Below, one piece after another: positions 36,427 to 46,732 of a DNA stretch of 64,000 nucleotides (positions within the stretch are counted from its first letter, which is position 1; every line of letters starts with the position of its first letter). Both the position numbers and the translations under genes were made by a program. The notes beneath the pieces are model-generated. The model was not told where the DNA came from. It was given only the letters and a program-made list of their open reading frames with translations, and did not search any database. Origin of the DNA: Marinomonas spartinae (GTDB taxonomy: Bacteria; Pseudomonadota; Gammaproteobacteria; Pseudomonadales; Marinomonadaceae); contig NZ_JAEMUI010000002.1 of the NCBI RefSeq assembly GCF_016461715.1, positions 310,001-374,000 on the forward strand. Direction: 5' to 3'.

Positions 36427-36598
36427 GTAAACTCTCTGTTGCGAGGAAAAAAGGTGCGCCATTCATTCTATTTGCGCACAATTAGTCAATCATACCTTGT
36501 TTTATGGGCTTTCGAAATCGAAACATGCTGGGATTATCTATACCCTCTGGGGCGTTTGCTCTAGAATGGAGAAAACATTAGTAAGAAATAAGAGTGGT

Positions 36599-37156
36599 AT
36601 GCAGCTGTCTGATGAATTGGTCACAACCCAGACCATGAAATGGGTAAAAAATTTCATCGTTGACTTGAATATTTGCCCTTTCGCTAAACGAGAAGTGGAG
36701 CGTGAGTCGGTTCGTATTGTGGTACTTCGTTCCAAAAAGACGCAAGTTGCTCTTGAGGAGTTAATGGCTGAAGTGCAATGGTTGGATGAGCACCCTGAAA
36801 CGGAAACGACTTTATTGGTGTTTCCGACGCTGTTTAGTGATTTTTACCGTTATCTGGACTTTGTTGATCTGGCAGAAAACCTGATGTTTGAGCAAGAATG
36901 TGAAGGGGTGTATCAATTGGCCACTTTTCATCCTGATTATTGTTTTTCTGGCACAGAACCCAATGATGTGTCGAATTATACTAACCGCTCACCTTATCCA
37001 ATGCTGCATTTGTTGCGAGAAGCAAGCGTTGATAAGGCCATCGGTTTTTATGGGGATACGGATGTCATTCCAGAACAGAATATAGAAAAGATGGATGAGC
37101 TTGGCAAAGACAAGCTGGAAGCTATTTTATCCGCTTGTATGAAAACAAGCGATTAG
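36599..37156 (+). CDS. DUF1415 family protein
   Basis: The start chosen is ATG 36599 (MQLSDELV), with AAGAGTGG upstream, giving 185 residues. The in-frame ATG at 36566 would add 11. The family signature FIVDLNICPFAKREV occurs near residue 20, followed by TTLLVFP, FHPDYCFSG, NYTNRSPYPMLHLLRE and a helical C-terminus. DUF1415 proteins are widespread in gammaproteobacteria and have no established function. The conserved Cys and His residues (CPFA, FHPDYCF) might bind metal, but this is speculation. It precedes the S1-domain gene on the same strand. Confidence 0.85.
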   Translation: MQLSDELVTTQTMKWVKNFIVDLNICPFAKREVERESVRIVVLRSKKTQVALEELMAEVQWLDEHPETETTLLVFPTLFSDFYRYLDFVDLAENLMFEQECEGVYQLATFHPDYCFSGTEPNDVSNYTNRSPYPMLHLLREASVDKAIGFYGDTDVIPEQNIEKMDELGKDKLEAILSACMKTSD

Positions 37157-37214
37157 CGCTGCCTTTTTCATGGGTAATTAATGGTAGCGTGTAAAATGAA
37201 TAATAGGAAAAAAT

Positions 37215-38048
37215 ATGACGACACAAGTAGGGCGTTTAAATACGTTAAAAGTAGTCAAAGAGAAAGAGTTTGGAATGTATTTAGACGCCGATCAGTTGGG
37301 GGAAATCTTATTACCCAAGCGCTATATTCCTAAAGGGTTGAAAGTGGGTGAAGAAGTTGAGGTGTTGGTTTATCTAGATTCTGACGATGAGCTTATCGCC
37401 ACGACTGAAACACCTAAAGTGCAAGTGGGGGAATTTGCGGCGCTAACCTGTGTTGCGGTCAATCAAGTCGGTGCTTTCTTTGATTGGGGGCTGCCAAAAG
37501 ATTTGTTGGTGCCATTTAGTCAGCAAAAAAATCGAGTGGAAGAAGGCGAAACACACCTCCTGTTTGTCTATCTAGATCAACTGACTAATCGCATTGTCGC
37601 GACGACCAAGGTTGATGCTTTGCTGAATCGTGAAGAGGCGCCTTATCGTACGGGCGATCAGGTATCTATTATCATTGGGGATAAAACCAATATTGGTTTT
37701 AAGTGCATTATTGATAATCGTTTCTGGGGGGTCTTGTTTTTTCAAGATGCCTTTCGTCAATTACGTAAAGGTGAGAAAACCACCGCTTTTATTAAGCGTG
37801 TTCGTGAAGACGGAAAGATCGACTTGAGCTTGCAAGAAGTTGGTTATAAGAAAGTCCGTAACATCTTAGACGATATTATGGACTACTTAGAGGCGCAAGG
37901 GGGTGAGATGGCCTTAACGGATAAAGCCTCTCCTGAAGCGATCTATGCTGTTTTTAAAGTAAGTAAAGCCACTTACAAAAAAGCGCTTGGTGCGCTTTAT
38001 AAAGATCAGAAAATTGTGCTCAGTAAAGAAAAGGTTACGAAAAAATAG
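37215..38048 (+). CDS. S1-domain RNA-binding protein (CvfB/YitL family)
   Basis: The 277-residue protein resembles CvfB. It has three tandem S1-like OB domains (about 5-65, 70-135, 145-205; DWGLPKDLLVPFSQQ and GKIDLSLQEVGYKK are typical) and a C-terminal winged-helix segment (about 215-275; SPEAIYAVFKVSKATYKKALGALYK). Family members bind RNA and influence expression; in staphylococci CvfB affects virulence genes. It follows DUF1415 by 58 bases and ends at a strong terminator. Confidence 0.88.
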   Translation: MTTQVGRLNTLKVVKEKEFGMYLDADQLGEILLPKRYIPKGLKVGEEVEVLVYLDSDDELIATTETPKVQVGEFAALTCVAVNQVGAFFDWGLPKDLLVPFSQQKNRVEEGETHLLFVYLDQLTNRIVATTKVDALLNREEAPYRTGDQVSIIIGDKTNIGFKCIIDNRFWGVLFFQDAFRQLRKGEKTTAFIKRVREDGKIDLSLQEVGYKKVRNILDDIMDYLEAQGGEMALTDKASPEAIYAVFKVSKATYKKALGALYKDQKIVLSKEKVTKK

Positions 38049-38076
38049 CCTGTTGAGATGAGTTATATACCCATTG

Positions 38077-38109
38077 AAAAGCTCCTAAGCAATGCTCAGG
38101 AGCTTTTTT
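38077..38109. terminator. Terminator overlapping the panE stop codon
   Basis: AAAAGCTCCT (38077-38086) pairs perfectly with AGGAGCTTTT (38098-38107) and is followed by more T. The loop and right arm lie inside the last codons of the convergent panE gene, whose stop is at 38085-38087. Confidence 0.8.
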
Positions 38110-39029
38110 TTCGTTTCTTCCCGTTGTTCTGGGTTGTTAATGGCTTGATAAAGCATTTCTTGGATAGGAAGTGAATGATTGCTCGTCGCAGCGAGGTAGC
38201 CAGAAATATACTCGTTTTCTGTTGGTCGGTTTAAGCGAATGTCTTCGTGCATTGAAGAACGATTTAAATGGGTGAGCTTGGCGACCGTGGTGATCCGATT
38301 CGTCATATTGGTTTGGGTAAGATGTTGGCTGTGTTGGTAATATTCGAATTTAGGGTTGGTGAAAAAATCAGAGAGTTCTTTTATAGTCGCTTTTAACAGC
38401 GGCGAATATTCATCGTTTAAAACATCGCCGTTTTGGATGGCAAATAGGGCCGTAATAGGGTTAATCACCGCATTGATTGCTAGCTTTTCAAGCAATCTTT
38501 GATGGATGTTAGCTACGCCTAGCTCTTCAAGGTGAAAGCTTTGTTTATCTGCTTGCTGGTTCCATAAGCCGAAAAAGGTATCGCCTTTTCCCGTATGCTT
38601 TACTTTATTGCTACTGAGTTTTAACGCGCCTTCGCTGGTCGTGCCAGCCCATAATGTTTGCGTACTTTTTATTTGTGCAGCCAACTCTTGTTGGGCACCC
38701 ATGCCATTGCATAAGCAGCAAATATCGGCATCGTCAGTTAAATGCTCTTGTACTTGTTGGTACGCCGAAACAAGGTCAAAGGCTTTAGTGCAAAAAATAA
38801 CTTTGTCATATTGTTTGGTGAGGTTGTCAGGGGAAAAAGATTTGATTTTATAATCGACAAGTTTGCCATTAGGGTGCTCTGGGTCCGCCTGATCATCAAG
38901 GGTAATGGCATTACCCGTTTTTTCAGATCGGTAAACTAAATGGACTGTCTGATCTAAGTGTTTTAGTTTGCATGTCACCAGCATACCTATGGCGCCAGCG
39001 CCAACGACAAGCCAAGGAGTTGTTTTCAT
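38085..39029 (-). CDS. panE: Ketopantoate reductase family protein
   Basis: From ATG 39029 (MKTTPWLVVGAG) the protein has 314 residues; ATG 39035 is an equal alternative. The N-terminal Rossmann motif GAGAIGML binds NADPH. The C-terminal helical domain contains the catalytic lysine in EKLAINAVINPITALF. The reaction reduces 2-dehydropantoate to pantoate for CoA synthesis. Some related proteins act on other keto acids, and no other pan gene lies nearby, so panE is a probable rather than a certain call. Its end overlaps a shared terminator. Confidence 0.87.
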   Translation of the reverse strand: MKTTPWLVVGAGAIGMLVTCKLKHLDQTVHLVYRSEKTGNAITLDDQADPEHPNGKLVDYKIKSFSPDNLTKQYDKVIFCTKAFDLVSAYQQVQEHLTDDADICCLCNGMGAQQELAAQIKSTQTLWAGTTSEGALKLSSNKVKHTGKGDTFFGLWNQQADKQSFHLEELGVANIHQRLLEKLAINAVINPITALFAIQNGDVLNDEYSPLLKATIKELSDFFTNPKFEYYQHSQHLTQTNMTNRITTVAKLTHLNRSSMHEDIRLNRPTENEYISGYLAATSNHSLPIQEMLYQAINNPEQREETKKKLLSIA

Positions 39030-39114
39030 AGTCATCGTTCCATTAGGTGTTTTATTTCAATCCCTGTTATTATCGCGCCAAACTTTATCATTGAAAATGC
39101 TAAGGAGCATAAAA

Positions 39115-39600
39115 ATGCCATCATTTGACGTTGTTTCCGAGCTGGATTGGCACGAAGTGACCAATGCTGTTGACCAAGCAAACAGAGAGATAACTACACG
39201 CTATGATTTTAAAGGTGTAAAAGCAAGCTATGAGATCAAAGATAAAAGCAGTGTCGTGATGGAGGCAGAAGCAGAGCCTCAGCTACGTCAAATGGCGGAT
39301 ATTTTGAATCAAAAGCTGGTTAATCGTGGTATTGATTTGAAAAGCTTGGAAAAAGAGGAAGTTGTGAAAGGGAATTTGCGTGCGTCGCAAGCCGTTAAAA
39401 TGAAAGAGGGTTTGGAAACAGACGAAGCGAAGAAAATTGTGAAAATGATCAAAGAGAGCAAAATCAAAGTTCAAGCACAGATTCAAGGCGATCAATTGCG
39501 TGTGACAGGTAAAAAGCGTGACGACCTCCAACAGGTGATGGCGCTATTGCGTGGTGCGGATTTGAATCAGCCGGTACAGTTTACCAACTTCCGTGACTAG
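39115..39600 (+). CDS. yajQ: YajQ family nucleotide-binding protein
   Basis: The start at ATG 39115 is fixed by an AAGGAG site; the open frame extends upstream without family similarity. The 161-residue protein begins MPSFDVVSELDWHEVTNAVDQANREI and ends LRGADLNQPVQFTNFRD, both characteristic of YajQ (DUF520). Family members bind nucleotides or tRNA, and some act as c-di-GMP effectors that partner transcription factors. It is a single gene in the gap between two minus-strand genes. Confidence 0.95.
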   Translation: MPSFDVVSELDWHEVTNAVDQANREITTRYDFKGVKASYEIKDKSSVVMEAEAEPQLRQMADILNQKLVNRGIDLKSLEKEEVVKGNLRASQAVKMKEGLETDEAKKIVKMIKESKIKVQAQIQGDQLRVTGKKRDDLQQVMALLRGADLNQPVQFTNFRD

Positions 39601-39623
39601 GGGGAGTTGTAGAAAAGCAGAAT

Positions 39624-39669
39624 CGTCAGCAAGTGCCTAATTGTTTGGTCTTGCTGACGCTATTTTCTG
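39624..39669. terminator. Bidirectional hairpin terminator between yajQ and the Atl gene
   Basis: CGTCAGCAAG (39624-39633) pairs perfectly with CTTGCTGACG (39650-39659) around a 16-base loop. It is followed by a short T-rich stretch on the plus strand and ends next to the stop of the convergent gene. Confidence 0.6.
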
Positions 39670-40010
39670 TTACTGGTCTTGTTCTGGTTTTTTTTGGGGC
39701 TTGTGTTGTCATTATGCGCTAACTTTGTGCCGACAATAAGCCAACCTTCCTGCTCTAGTCTCTTTCTTTGTCTAAGATAGCCGTCAGTGTTTTCAGCAAA
39801 ACTGATGCGCCGTTGAGCATTGACAACTCTATGCCAAGGCAGCTTGGTGTCCTTGGGTAAGTTTTTCATTAATTGGCCGACTTGTCGCGCATAACCGGGA
39901 AAACCAGCAAGTTTTGCCAATTCTCCGTAAGCAATGCACTCTCCCTTAGGGATTTCGCTCAATATAAGCAAGACTTGAGATTTAAATCTGTCTATTGGTT
40001 GATTCGTCAC
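39660..40010 (-). CDS. Alkyltransferase-like (Atl) protein, MGMT family without the active cysteine
   Basis: The 116-residue protein has the MGMT DNA-binding fold: IPKGECIAYGELAKLAGFPGYARQVGQLMK includes the recognition helix and arginine finger. At the active site PCHR is replaced by PWHR (Trp59). It therefore cannot accept alkyl groups and belongs to the Atl group, which binds O6-alkylguanine and hands it to nucleotide excision repair. The C-terminal ~20 residues are a polar tail. It is divergent from fxsA. Confidence 0.9.
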   Translation of the reverse strand: MTNQPIDRFKSQVLLILSEIPKGECIAYGELAKLAGFPGYARQVGQLMKNLPKDTKLPWHRVVNAQRRISFAENTDGYLRQRKRLEQEGWLIVGTKLAHNDNTSPKKNQNKTSNRK

Positions 40011-40059
40011 GTTTAGTCCTTAGATATGAGGTATAGCAATAATATTTAAGAAGGTATAT

Positions 40060-40539
40060 ATGAGACTTGCACTTTTGCTCTTTATTCTCGTGCCCATAAT
40101 TGAAATGACCGTTCTAATCAAAGTGGGTAGTCATATCGGTGCGTTAGCAACCATTGGTTTGGTGCTTCTAACGGCTATTTTAGGTGTGACCATCATTCGT
40201 AAGCAAGGCCTTGAAACCGCTCTTAAAGCTCAGGAAAAAATGGCGCGTGGTGAACTGCCAGCTTCTGAGGTTGCAGAAGGTATTATGCTGATCTTCGCGG
40301 GCTTATGCTTAATGATGCCAGGGTTTATAACGGATGCCATTGGTGGTTTGTTGTTGATTCCACCGCTGCGTCGCTTGTTTGCAGCCGGGTTGGTCGTCAA
40401 CTTTATTGCCTCTATGGTAAAAAAAGGTTCTAGGTGGACATCCTATAGTCGTTATGACTATCACGCTCAAGGAGAGACGATTGATGGTGAGTATTCGAAA
40501 GAATCTAAAAATGACAATGACTTAATTGATAAAAAATAA
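40060..40539 (+). CDS. fxsA: FxsA family membrane protein
   Basis: The 159-residue protein has hydrophobic segments at about residues 2-20, 25-45 and 70-115, with the family pattern FILVPIIEMTVLIKVG at the start and GLCLMMPGFITDAIGGLLLIPPLRR. The C-terminal ~40 residues are polar and acidic. FxsA in E. coli modulates exclusion of phage T7 by the F plasmid; its normal role is unclear. It precedes groES by 130 bases, but groES has its own promoter-like sequence. Confidence 0.9.
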   Translation: MRLALLLFILVPIIEMTVLIKVGSHIGALATIGLVLLTAILGVTIIRKQGLETALKAQEKMARGELPASEVAEGIMLIFAGLCLMMPGFITDAIGGLLLIPPLRRLFAAGLVVNFIASMVKKGSRWTSYSRYDYHAQGETIDGEYSKESKNDNDLIDKK

Positions 40540-40551
40540 TTTATCGGAAGG

Positions 40552-40579
40552 GTTGAAATCGGTTTACCTAGCCGTATAT
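40552..40579 (+). promoter_or_regulatory. Candidate heat-shock (sigma-32) promoter of groESL
   Basis: GTTGAAA (40552-40558) is followed after 13 bases by CCGTATAT (40572-40579). This resembles the sigma-32 consensus CTTGAAA - CCCCATNT at the expected spacing, and it lies 91 bases before groES. No CIRCE inverted repeat is visible, so control by HrcA is not supported. Confidence 0.45.
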
Positions 40580-40669
40580 AGGACTTTGTTAAAGATTCCT
40601 ACTCTGTATGCAGTAGGGTAATCCAGCCAGGGGAGTCCTGGTATTGTTTTTAATTGGAGAGATTGATCA

Positions 40670-40960
40670 ATGAATATTCGTCCTTTGCACGATCGTGTCG
40701 TTGTTCGACGTAAAGAAGAAGAAACAACAACTGCATCTGGTATCGTTCTACCTGGATCTGCGACAGAAAAGCCTACTCAAGGCGAGGTTTTGGCTGTTGG
40801 CACTGGCCGTATTCAATCAAATGGTGATGTGCGCGCTCTGGCTGTTAAAGTCGGTGATACTGTTTTGTTTGGCCAATACTCAGGTCAAACGGTTAAGATC
40901 GAGGGCGAAGAACTGCTTATCATGAAGGAAGACGAAATCTACGGCATTATTGAAGCCTAA
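40670..40960 (+). CDS. groES: Co-chaperonin GroES
   Basis: The 96-residue protein begins [18 protein letters not shown]. It has the mobile loop ([25 protein letters not shown]) that contacts GroEL and ends [19 protein letters not shown] site precedes the ATG. It caps the GroEL ring during protein folding in the cytoplasm. It is followed by groEL after 57 bases, the standard order. Confidence 0.98.
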   Translation: MNIRPLHDRVVVRRKEEETTTASGIVLPGSATEKPTQGEVLAVGTGRIQSNGDVRALAVKVGDTVLFGQYSGQTVKIEGEELLIMKEDEIYGIIEA

Positions 40961-40990
40961 GTCGTCCTGCAGTTTTATTACGATTCATAG

Positions 40991-42664
<1,674 letters not shown>

Positions 42665-42694
42665 TATCATCCCCTAAGCTACTTAGCTTAATAG

Positions 42695-42725
42695 AAAGCC
42701 TCGCTGTTTAGCGGGGCTTTTTTTT
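42695..42725 (+). terminator. Intrinsic terminator of groESL
   Basis: AAAGCCTCGCT (42695-42705) pairs with AGCGGGGCTTT (42710-42720), with one T-G pair and a GTTT loop, followed by a long T-run. Confidence 0.85.
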
Positions 42726-42917
42726 GAAATAGGCTTTTCCGTTGAAAGGGCGAGTTTTGTTGTTTTTTAATAGATTAAAATGGTGCGACATTGATCATTG
42801 TTCTATTCTTAAGCCGATAGTCCAAACCATTGATTCTAAAGCTATTGATAAATAGTGACCTGTGTAAGATACTTGGTACGTAATAAAAGCCATTTTTTGA
42901 ATAGAAAAGGGAAGCTT

Positions 42918-45221
42918 ATGCTCAGGAAAACCCTCGTTAGTTTAGCCATTGCTGGTGCGTTGTATTCGGTAAGCGGTTATGCGCTGGAACTGGGTGAATT
43001 AACCTTAAAATCGAGCATAGATGAACCTTTCCGGGGGCAAATTGAGTTATCTGATGTGGGCTCACTGACTCCCCAAGATATATTAGTGCGTTTAGGGAGT
43101 GAAGGTGAGTTTCGTCAGGCTGGGTTTGCGCCTTCTCCTGAGTTAAATGATTTGTCCTTTGATGTTGCCCGTGGGAACAATGGTAAAGGCTTAATCATTG
43201 ATGTAGTGTCGAAAAAAGTTCTCAAATCCAAAGATCTGCATTTTGTTTTGGCTGCGCGCTGGCCCAGTGGGCAGGTGGTACGAGAATACGATGTGCCATT
43301 GACTCAGTCGGCTTTGGTAGATAAATCTCAAAAAGAGGTGATTCAGTCGCCTACCGTTGCCTCGCGAGCCGCAAAACCGAAGGCTGCGACTAATTCAGCT
43401 AGCAATAGCCATAGCGTCTTCAAAAAAGAATCTCAGGCGGCGAACAAGTTACCAGTAAAAGGTAATGCGTTCACTCAAGCTGGCAATACTTTATGGCGTA
43501 TTGCTGAAAAGAATCGACCATCGAATAATTTTACGATTTATCAAACGATGATCGCGATTCAAGCATTAAATAAAGATGCATTTTATTCGAATAATATCAA
43601 TCTCCTTAAGCAAAATGTCGTACTACGTATTCCGACAGAGCAACAGATTGCTTTGTTTAATCGTTCTATGTCGAAAGAAGAATTTGAGCGACAAGTTCGT
43701 ATCTGGCAAACCATTAAGTCCGCGTCCTCTAAGCATTCTCCTATTGCCCGTGAACAATTAAATACTCAAGCCAAAGGGAAGGGTGCATCTAAGCAGCCTA
43801 TTTCTGATTCAGACCGCTTAACATTGGTGTCTGGACAAAGCGCGCTTGCACAGAAAAATTCAAGTTCGAATGAGGGCAGTGGCAATGAGTCTTCTAAGTT
43901 AGAAAACAAACTTTCTGCCACGGAAGAGATGCTAGACAAAGAGAAGCGTGAAAAAGAGGACCTCTCGAATCAGTTAGGCGATCTAAATAAGCAGCTTCAG
44001 ACGTTGCAAAAACTGATTAGTTTAAAAGACCAGCAAATGGCGGAGCTTCAAAAACAACTCGCCAGTGCGAAACAGTCCATGCAAGAACAAAAAAATACAG
44101 TGGATCAATTGCTGGAAACTATTCAACAGCGTACTGATAAGGAGAAAGCAGAAGCTGACTCATGGCAGCACAAGATCTTTGGTAACCCCATTATTGTGTC
44201 GGTGGGAGCGGTGGTTCTTCTCATGCTGGGCTTCTTGATTGGTTTGTTGATGCGCCGTATGGGCAAGAAAAAGTCTGATACAACGAAAATGGATGGTGAT
44301 GAATTTGACTTAGCTGCTGCTACGCCACTAGCGGCTGCCGCAGGTGCCGCCGCTGCAACTGGCGCTGCCGTGGCGGCAGTCGAAACAGAAGAGGCTAAGC
44401 CAGAGGAGGAAATAGAGGAAGAAGATCCTTTTGCTTTTGATTTTGGAGAGCCGGAAGAAGAGGCTGATGGATTTAGTGAGTTCGATAATTTAGAAGATCC
44501 AGATCAACCAGAAGAATCGGATGTGGAGGATTTTGAATTGCCTGATGATTTAGCCTTTGCTGATGATTCAGTGTCTGATGACGACGATGATGAAGAAGAG
44601 GATCCATTTGCCTCTTTGGATTCTCAGATGGACGATCTAAATGAGCTGGATGAGCTAGATGACGATGCTGCTAACGAGGGATTCGACTCCCTTGATGACG
44701 AGCTTGAGGCCATTCCAGAAGACGAGACGGCAGAAGAAGTGATTCCGACCGTTGAGCCAGTGAATGAGGATGAGGCTGATGAGGGCACATCTGACTCAGA
44801 AGCAGATTTTTCTGAAGAAGAGTCATTTGTCTCAAATCTACTTGAAGATACGGATGGTGAGAATGAAGAAGGTCCAGATGAGTCGGCAATCTTTGATCAA
44901 GAGCCAAACGAGTCGCTGGCGTCGAGCATTGAAGAGACGCTAGCCGAAGCACAAGAAAATGAAGCGGATATAGATGTTCCTTCCTTTGGTGAAGCTGAGG
45001 CGGCTGATGGTGAAGCAGTCGATGATGACGAAGAAGAATTTGATTTCTTCGATGCCAGTGGTGATGAGGCCGCTACGAAATTGGATCTGGCAAGAGCTTA
45101 CATGGATATGGGCGACGATGAAGGCGCTCGTGTTATACTTGAGGATGTAGTTTCATCCGGCAATGAGCAACAAATTGCCGAAGCAAAAAGTATGATAGAG
45201 CGAATGTTCCCAAGTGACTAA
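42918..45221 (+). CDS. fimV: FimV-like pilus assembly/polar hub protein
   Basis: The start at ATG 42918 has AAGGGAAG upstream and gives 767 residues. A signal peptide (to about residue 24, GYA) precedes the FimV N-terminal domain (LELGELTLKSSIDEPFRGQIEL). A LysM peptidoglycan-binding domain (about 180-240, NTLWRIAEK), a coiled coil (about 327-410) and one membrane helix (about 423-448) follow. A very acidic Asp/Glu-rich cytoplasmic region ends in the TPR-like FimV C-terminus (ATKLDLARAYMDMGDDEGAR). FimV supports type IV pili and polar localisation. It overlaps truA by 8 bases, as the first gene of the fimV-truA-trpF series. Confidence 0.93.
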   Translation: MLRKTLVSLAIAGALYSVSGYALELGELTLKSSIDEPFRGQIELSDVGSLTPQDILVRLGSEGEFRQAGFAPSPELNDLSFDVARGNNGKGLIIDVVSKKVLKSKDLHFVLAARWPSGQVVREYDVPLTQSALVDKSQKEVIQSPTVASRAAKPKAATNSASNSHSVFKKESQAANKLPVKGNAFTQAGNTLWRIAEKNRPSNNFTIYQTMIAIQALNKDAFYSNNINLLKQNVVLRIPTEQQIALFNRSMSKEEFERQVRIWQTIKSASSKHSPIAREQLNTQAKGKGASKQPISDSDRLTLVSGQSALAQKNSSSNEGSGNESSKLENKLSATEEMLDKEKREKEDLSNQLGDLNKQLQTLQKLISLKDQQMAELQKQLASAKQSMQEQKNTVDQLLETIQQRTDKEKAEADSWQHKIFGNPIIVSVGAVVLLMLGFLIGLLMRRMGKKKSDTTKMDGDEFDLAAATPLAAAAGAAAATGAAVAAVETEEAKPEEEIEEEDPFAFDFGEPEEEADGFSEFDNLEDPDQPEESDVEDFELPDDLAFADDSVSDDDDDEEEDPFASLDSQMDDLNELDELDDDAANEGFDSLDDELEAIPEDETAEEVIPTVEPVNEDEADEGTSDSEADFSEEESFVSNLLEDTDGENEEGPDESAIFDQEPNESLASSIEETLAEAQENEADIDVPSFGEAEAADGEAVDDDEEEFDFFDASGDEAATKLDLARAYMDMGDDEGARVILEDVVSSGNEQQIAEAKSMIERMFPSD

Positions 45222-46131
45222 AAAGAAAGTAGTTCTTGTCGTTGAGTACAACGGCGCCGCCTATAAAGGTTGGCAGGCACAAAAATACGGTGTGCCAACG
45301 GTTCAAGAAGAAGTTGAAAAAGCGGTCAGTATTATTGCGAATCATCCTGTCAGTATAATCTGTGCTGGCCGGACGGACACGGGTGTTCATGCCAGTGCGC
45401 AGGTAATTCATTTTGAGACGGATGCGGTTCGAAATGAGCGTTCTTGGACACTCGGGGTGAATACACATCTTCCTCGTGATATCTCCATTGTAGCGGCTCG
45501 CTATGTGGATATGGATTTTCATGCACGCTTTAGTGCCTTGAGCCGTCGCTACCGCTATGTTATTTACCAATCAGAGCTGCGTCCTGCCATTTTAATCGAT
45601 GGTGTTACTTGGACGTACAAAAAGCTCAATGTTCAAGCCATGCAAGAAGCGGCCAGAGTGTTTGTTGGCGAACATGATTTCTCCTCTTTTCGTGCTGTCG
45701 GCTGCCAGGCAAAAAGCCCAGTACGTACTATTTTAAACTTTTCTGTCCAGCAGTTTGGTCAGTATGTGGTACTAGATGTCAGAGCTAACGCTTTTTTACA
45801 CCATATGATTCGTAACTTTGCTGGCGTATTGATTGCTATCGGGGCAGGTGAACAGCCAGTTGAGTGGGCGAGGCTCGTACTTGAGGCAAAAGACAGAGCT
45901 AAAGGAGGAGTGACCGCAGCCCCTTTTGGTTTGTATTTTGTCGATGCCGAATACCCCGAACATTTCAATATCCCTAAACCTACTCTAGGTCCGCACTTTC
46001 TGCCGGTTATTGAAGAATCGGTTGGTACTGTGAAGTCATACTATCGGAAAGACGACTCAGTATGTTCTACTTCGTCCAACCAAAAAGCACTTTCGACTGA
46101 TAAAGAGTTGTCTTATGACCTGTCGAGTTAA
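45214..46131 (+). CDS. truA: tRNA pseudouridine(38-40) synthase
   Basis: The start is GTG 45214 inside the end of fimV; the conserved N-terminus (VVLVVEYNGAAYKGWQ) leaves no later start. The 305-residue enzyme has catalytic Asp55 in AGRTDTGVHA and the second TruA motif RANAFLHHMIRNFAGVLIAIG. It converts uridines 38-40 of the tRNA anticodon arm to pseudouridine. The C-terminal ~40 residues beyond GPHFLP are a low-complexity extension. The end overlaps trpF by 17 bases. Confidence 0.95.
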   Translation: MTKKKVVLVVEYNGAAYKGWQAQKYGVPTVQEEVEKAVSIIANHPVSIICAGRTDTGVHASAQVIHFETDAVRNERSWTLGVNTHLPRDISIVAARYVDMDFHARFSALSRRYRYVIYQSELRPAILIDGVTWTYKKLNVQAMQEAARVFVGEHDFSSFRAVGCQAKSPVRTILNFSVQQFGQYVVLDVRANAFLHHMIRNFAGVLIAIGAGEQPVEWARLVLEAKDRAKGGVTAAPFGLYFVDAEYPEHFNIPKPTLGPHFLPVIEESVGTVKSYYRKDDSVCSTSSNQKALSTDKELSYDLSS

Positions 46132-46732
46132 AATTTGTGGCATAACAAACCTTGAGGACGCGTTGATTGCTTGTCGTCATGGGGCAGATGCGCTGGGTTT
46201 TGTGTTTTATGAAAAAAGCCCACGGTATATTGATCCTCAAGCGGCCAATGACATAGTGGCTAAGTTGCCACCTTTTGTGGTGCCTGTGGCCTTATTTGTC
46301 AACGCAGAACCCTCTTTGATTGAGCGTGTTATCTCGGGAAGTGCGCGCTGGACGATTCAGTTTCATGGTGATGAAACAGAGTCGGCTTGTTTGCCGTATA
46401 ATCGTCCCTATATAAAAGCCTTAAGGGTTAGAGAGGGGGAAGATATCGCGGCGCTTGGGCAGGCTTACTCCTCGGCCAGTGCCATTTTACTGGATGCTTA
46501 TAAAAAAGGGGTTCCAGGAGGCACAGGCGAATTATTTGACTGGCAGTTGATTCCGAAGGAGTTGCCTTTTAGTGTGATTTTGGCGGGTGGTTTAACGCCT
46601 CAAAATGTTCGTGCGGCGGTTGAGCAAGTAGCTCCCTACGCAGTGGATGTGAGTGGTGGTGTCGAGCGATCCAAGGGGCTCAAAAGTGAGTCACGTATTC
46701 AAGAATTTATTATTGGAGCGAAATGTGAGTGA
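46115..46732 (+). CDS. trpF: Phosphoribosylanthranilate isomerase
   Basis: The 205-residue TIM-barrel enzyme begins [14 protein letters not shown] with the catalytic cysteine (Cys8). It continues with [17 protein letters not shown], the catalytic Asp in [14 protein letters not shown], and [10 protein letters not shown] and VDVSGGVE phosphate loops. It isomerises PRA to CdRP in tryptophan synthesis. It overlaps truA by 17 bases and trpB by 8 bases, so all are translated from one message. Confidence 0.95.
   Translation: MTCRVKICGITNLEDALIACRHGADALGFVFYEKSPRYIDPQAANDIVAKLPPFVVPVALFVNAEPSLIERVISGSARWTIQFHGDETESACLPYNRPYIKALRVREGEDIAALGQAYSSASAILLDAYKKGVPGGTGELFDWQLIPKELPFSVILAGGLTPQNVRAAVEQVAPYAVDVSGGVERSKGLKSESRIQEFIIGAKCE

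Noticed and set aside
44380..45060. Asp/Glu-rich low-complexity sequence as possible foreign or degenerate DNA
   Set aside because: It is the normal acidic cytoplasmic region of FimV, in frame between the membrane helix and the conserved C-terminus.
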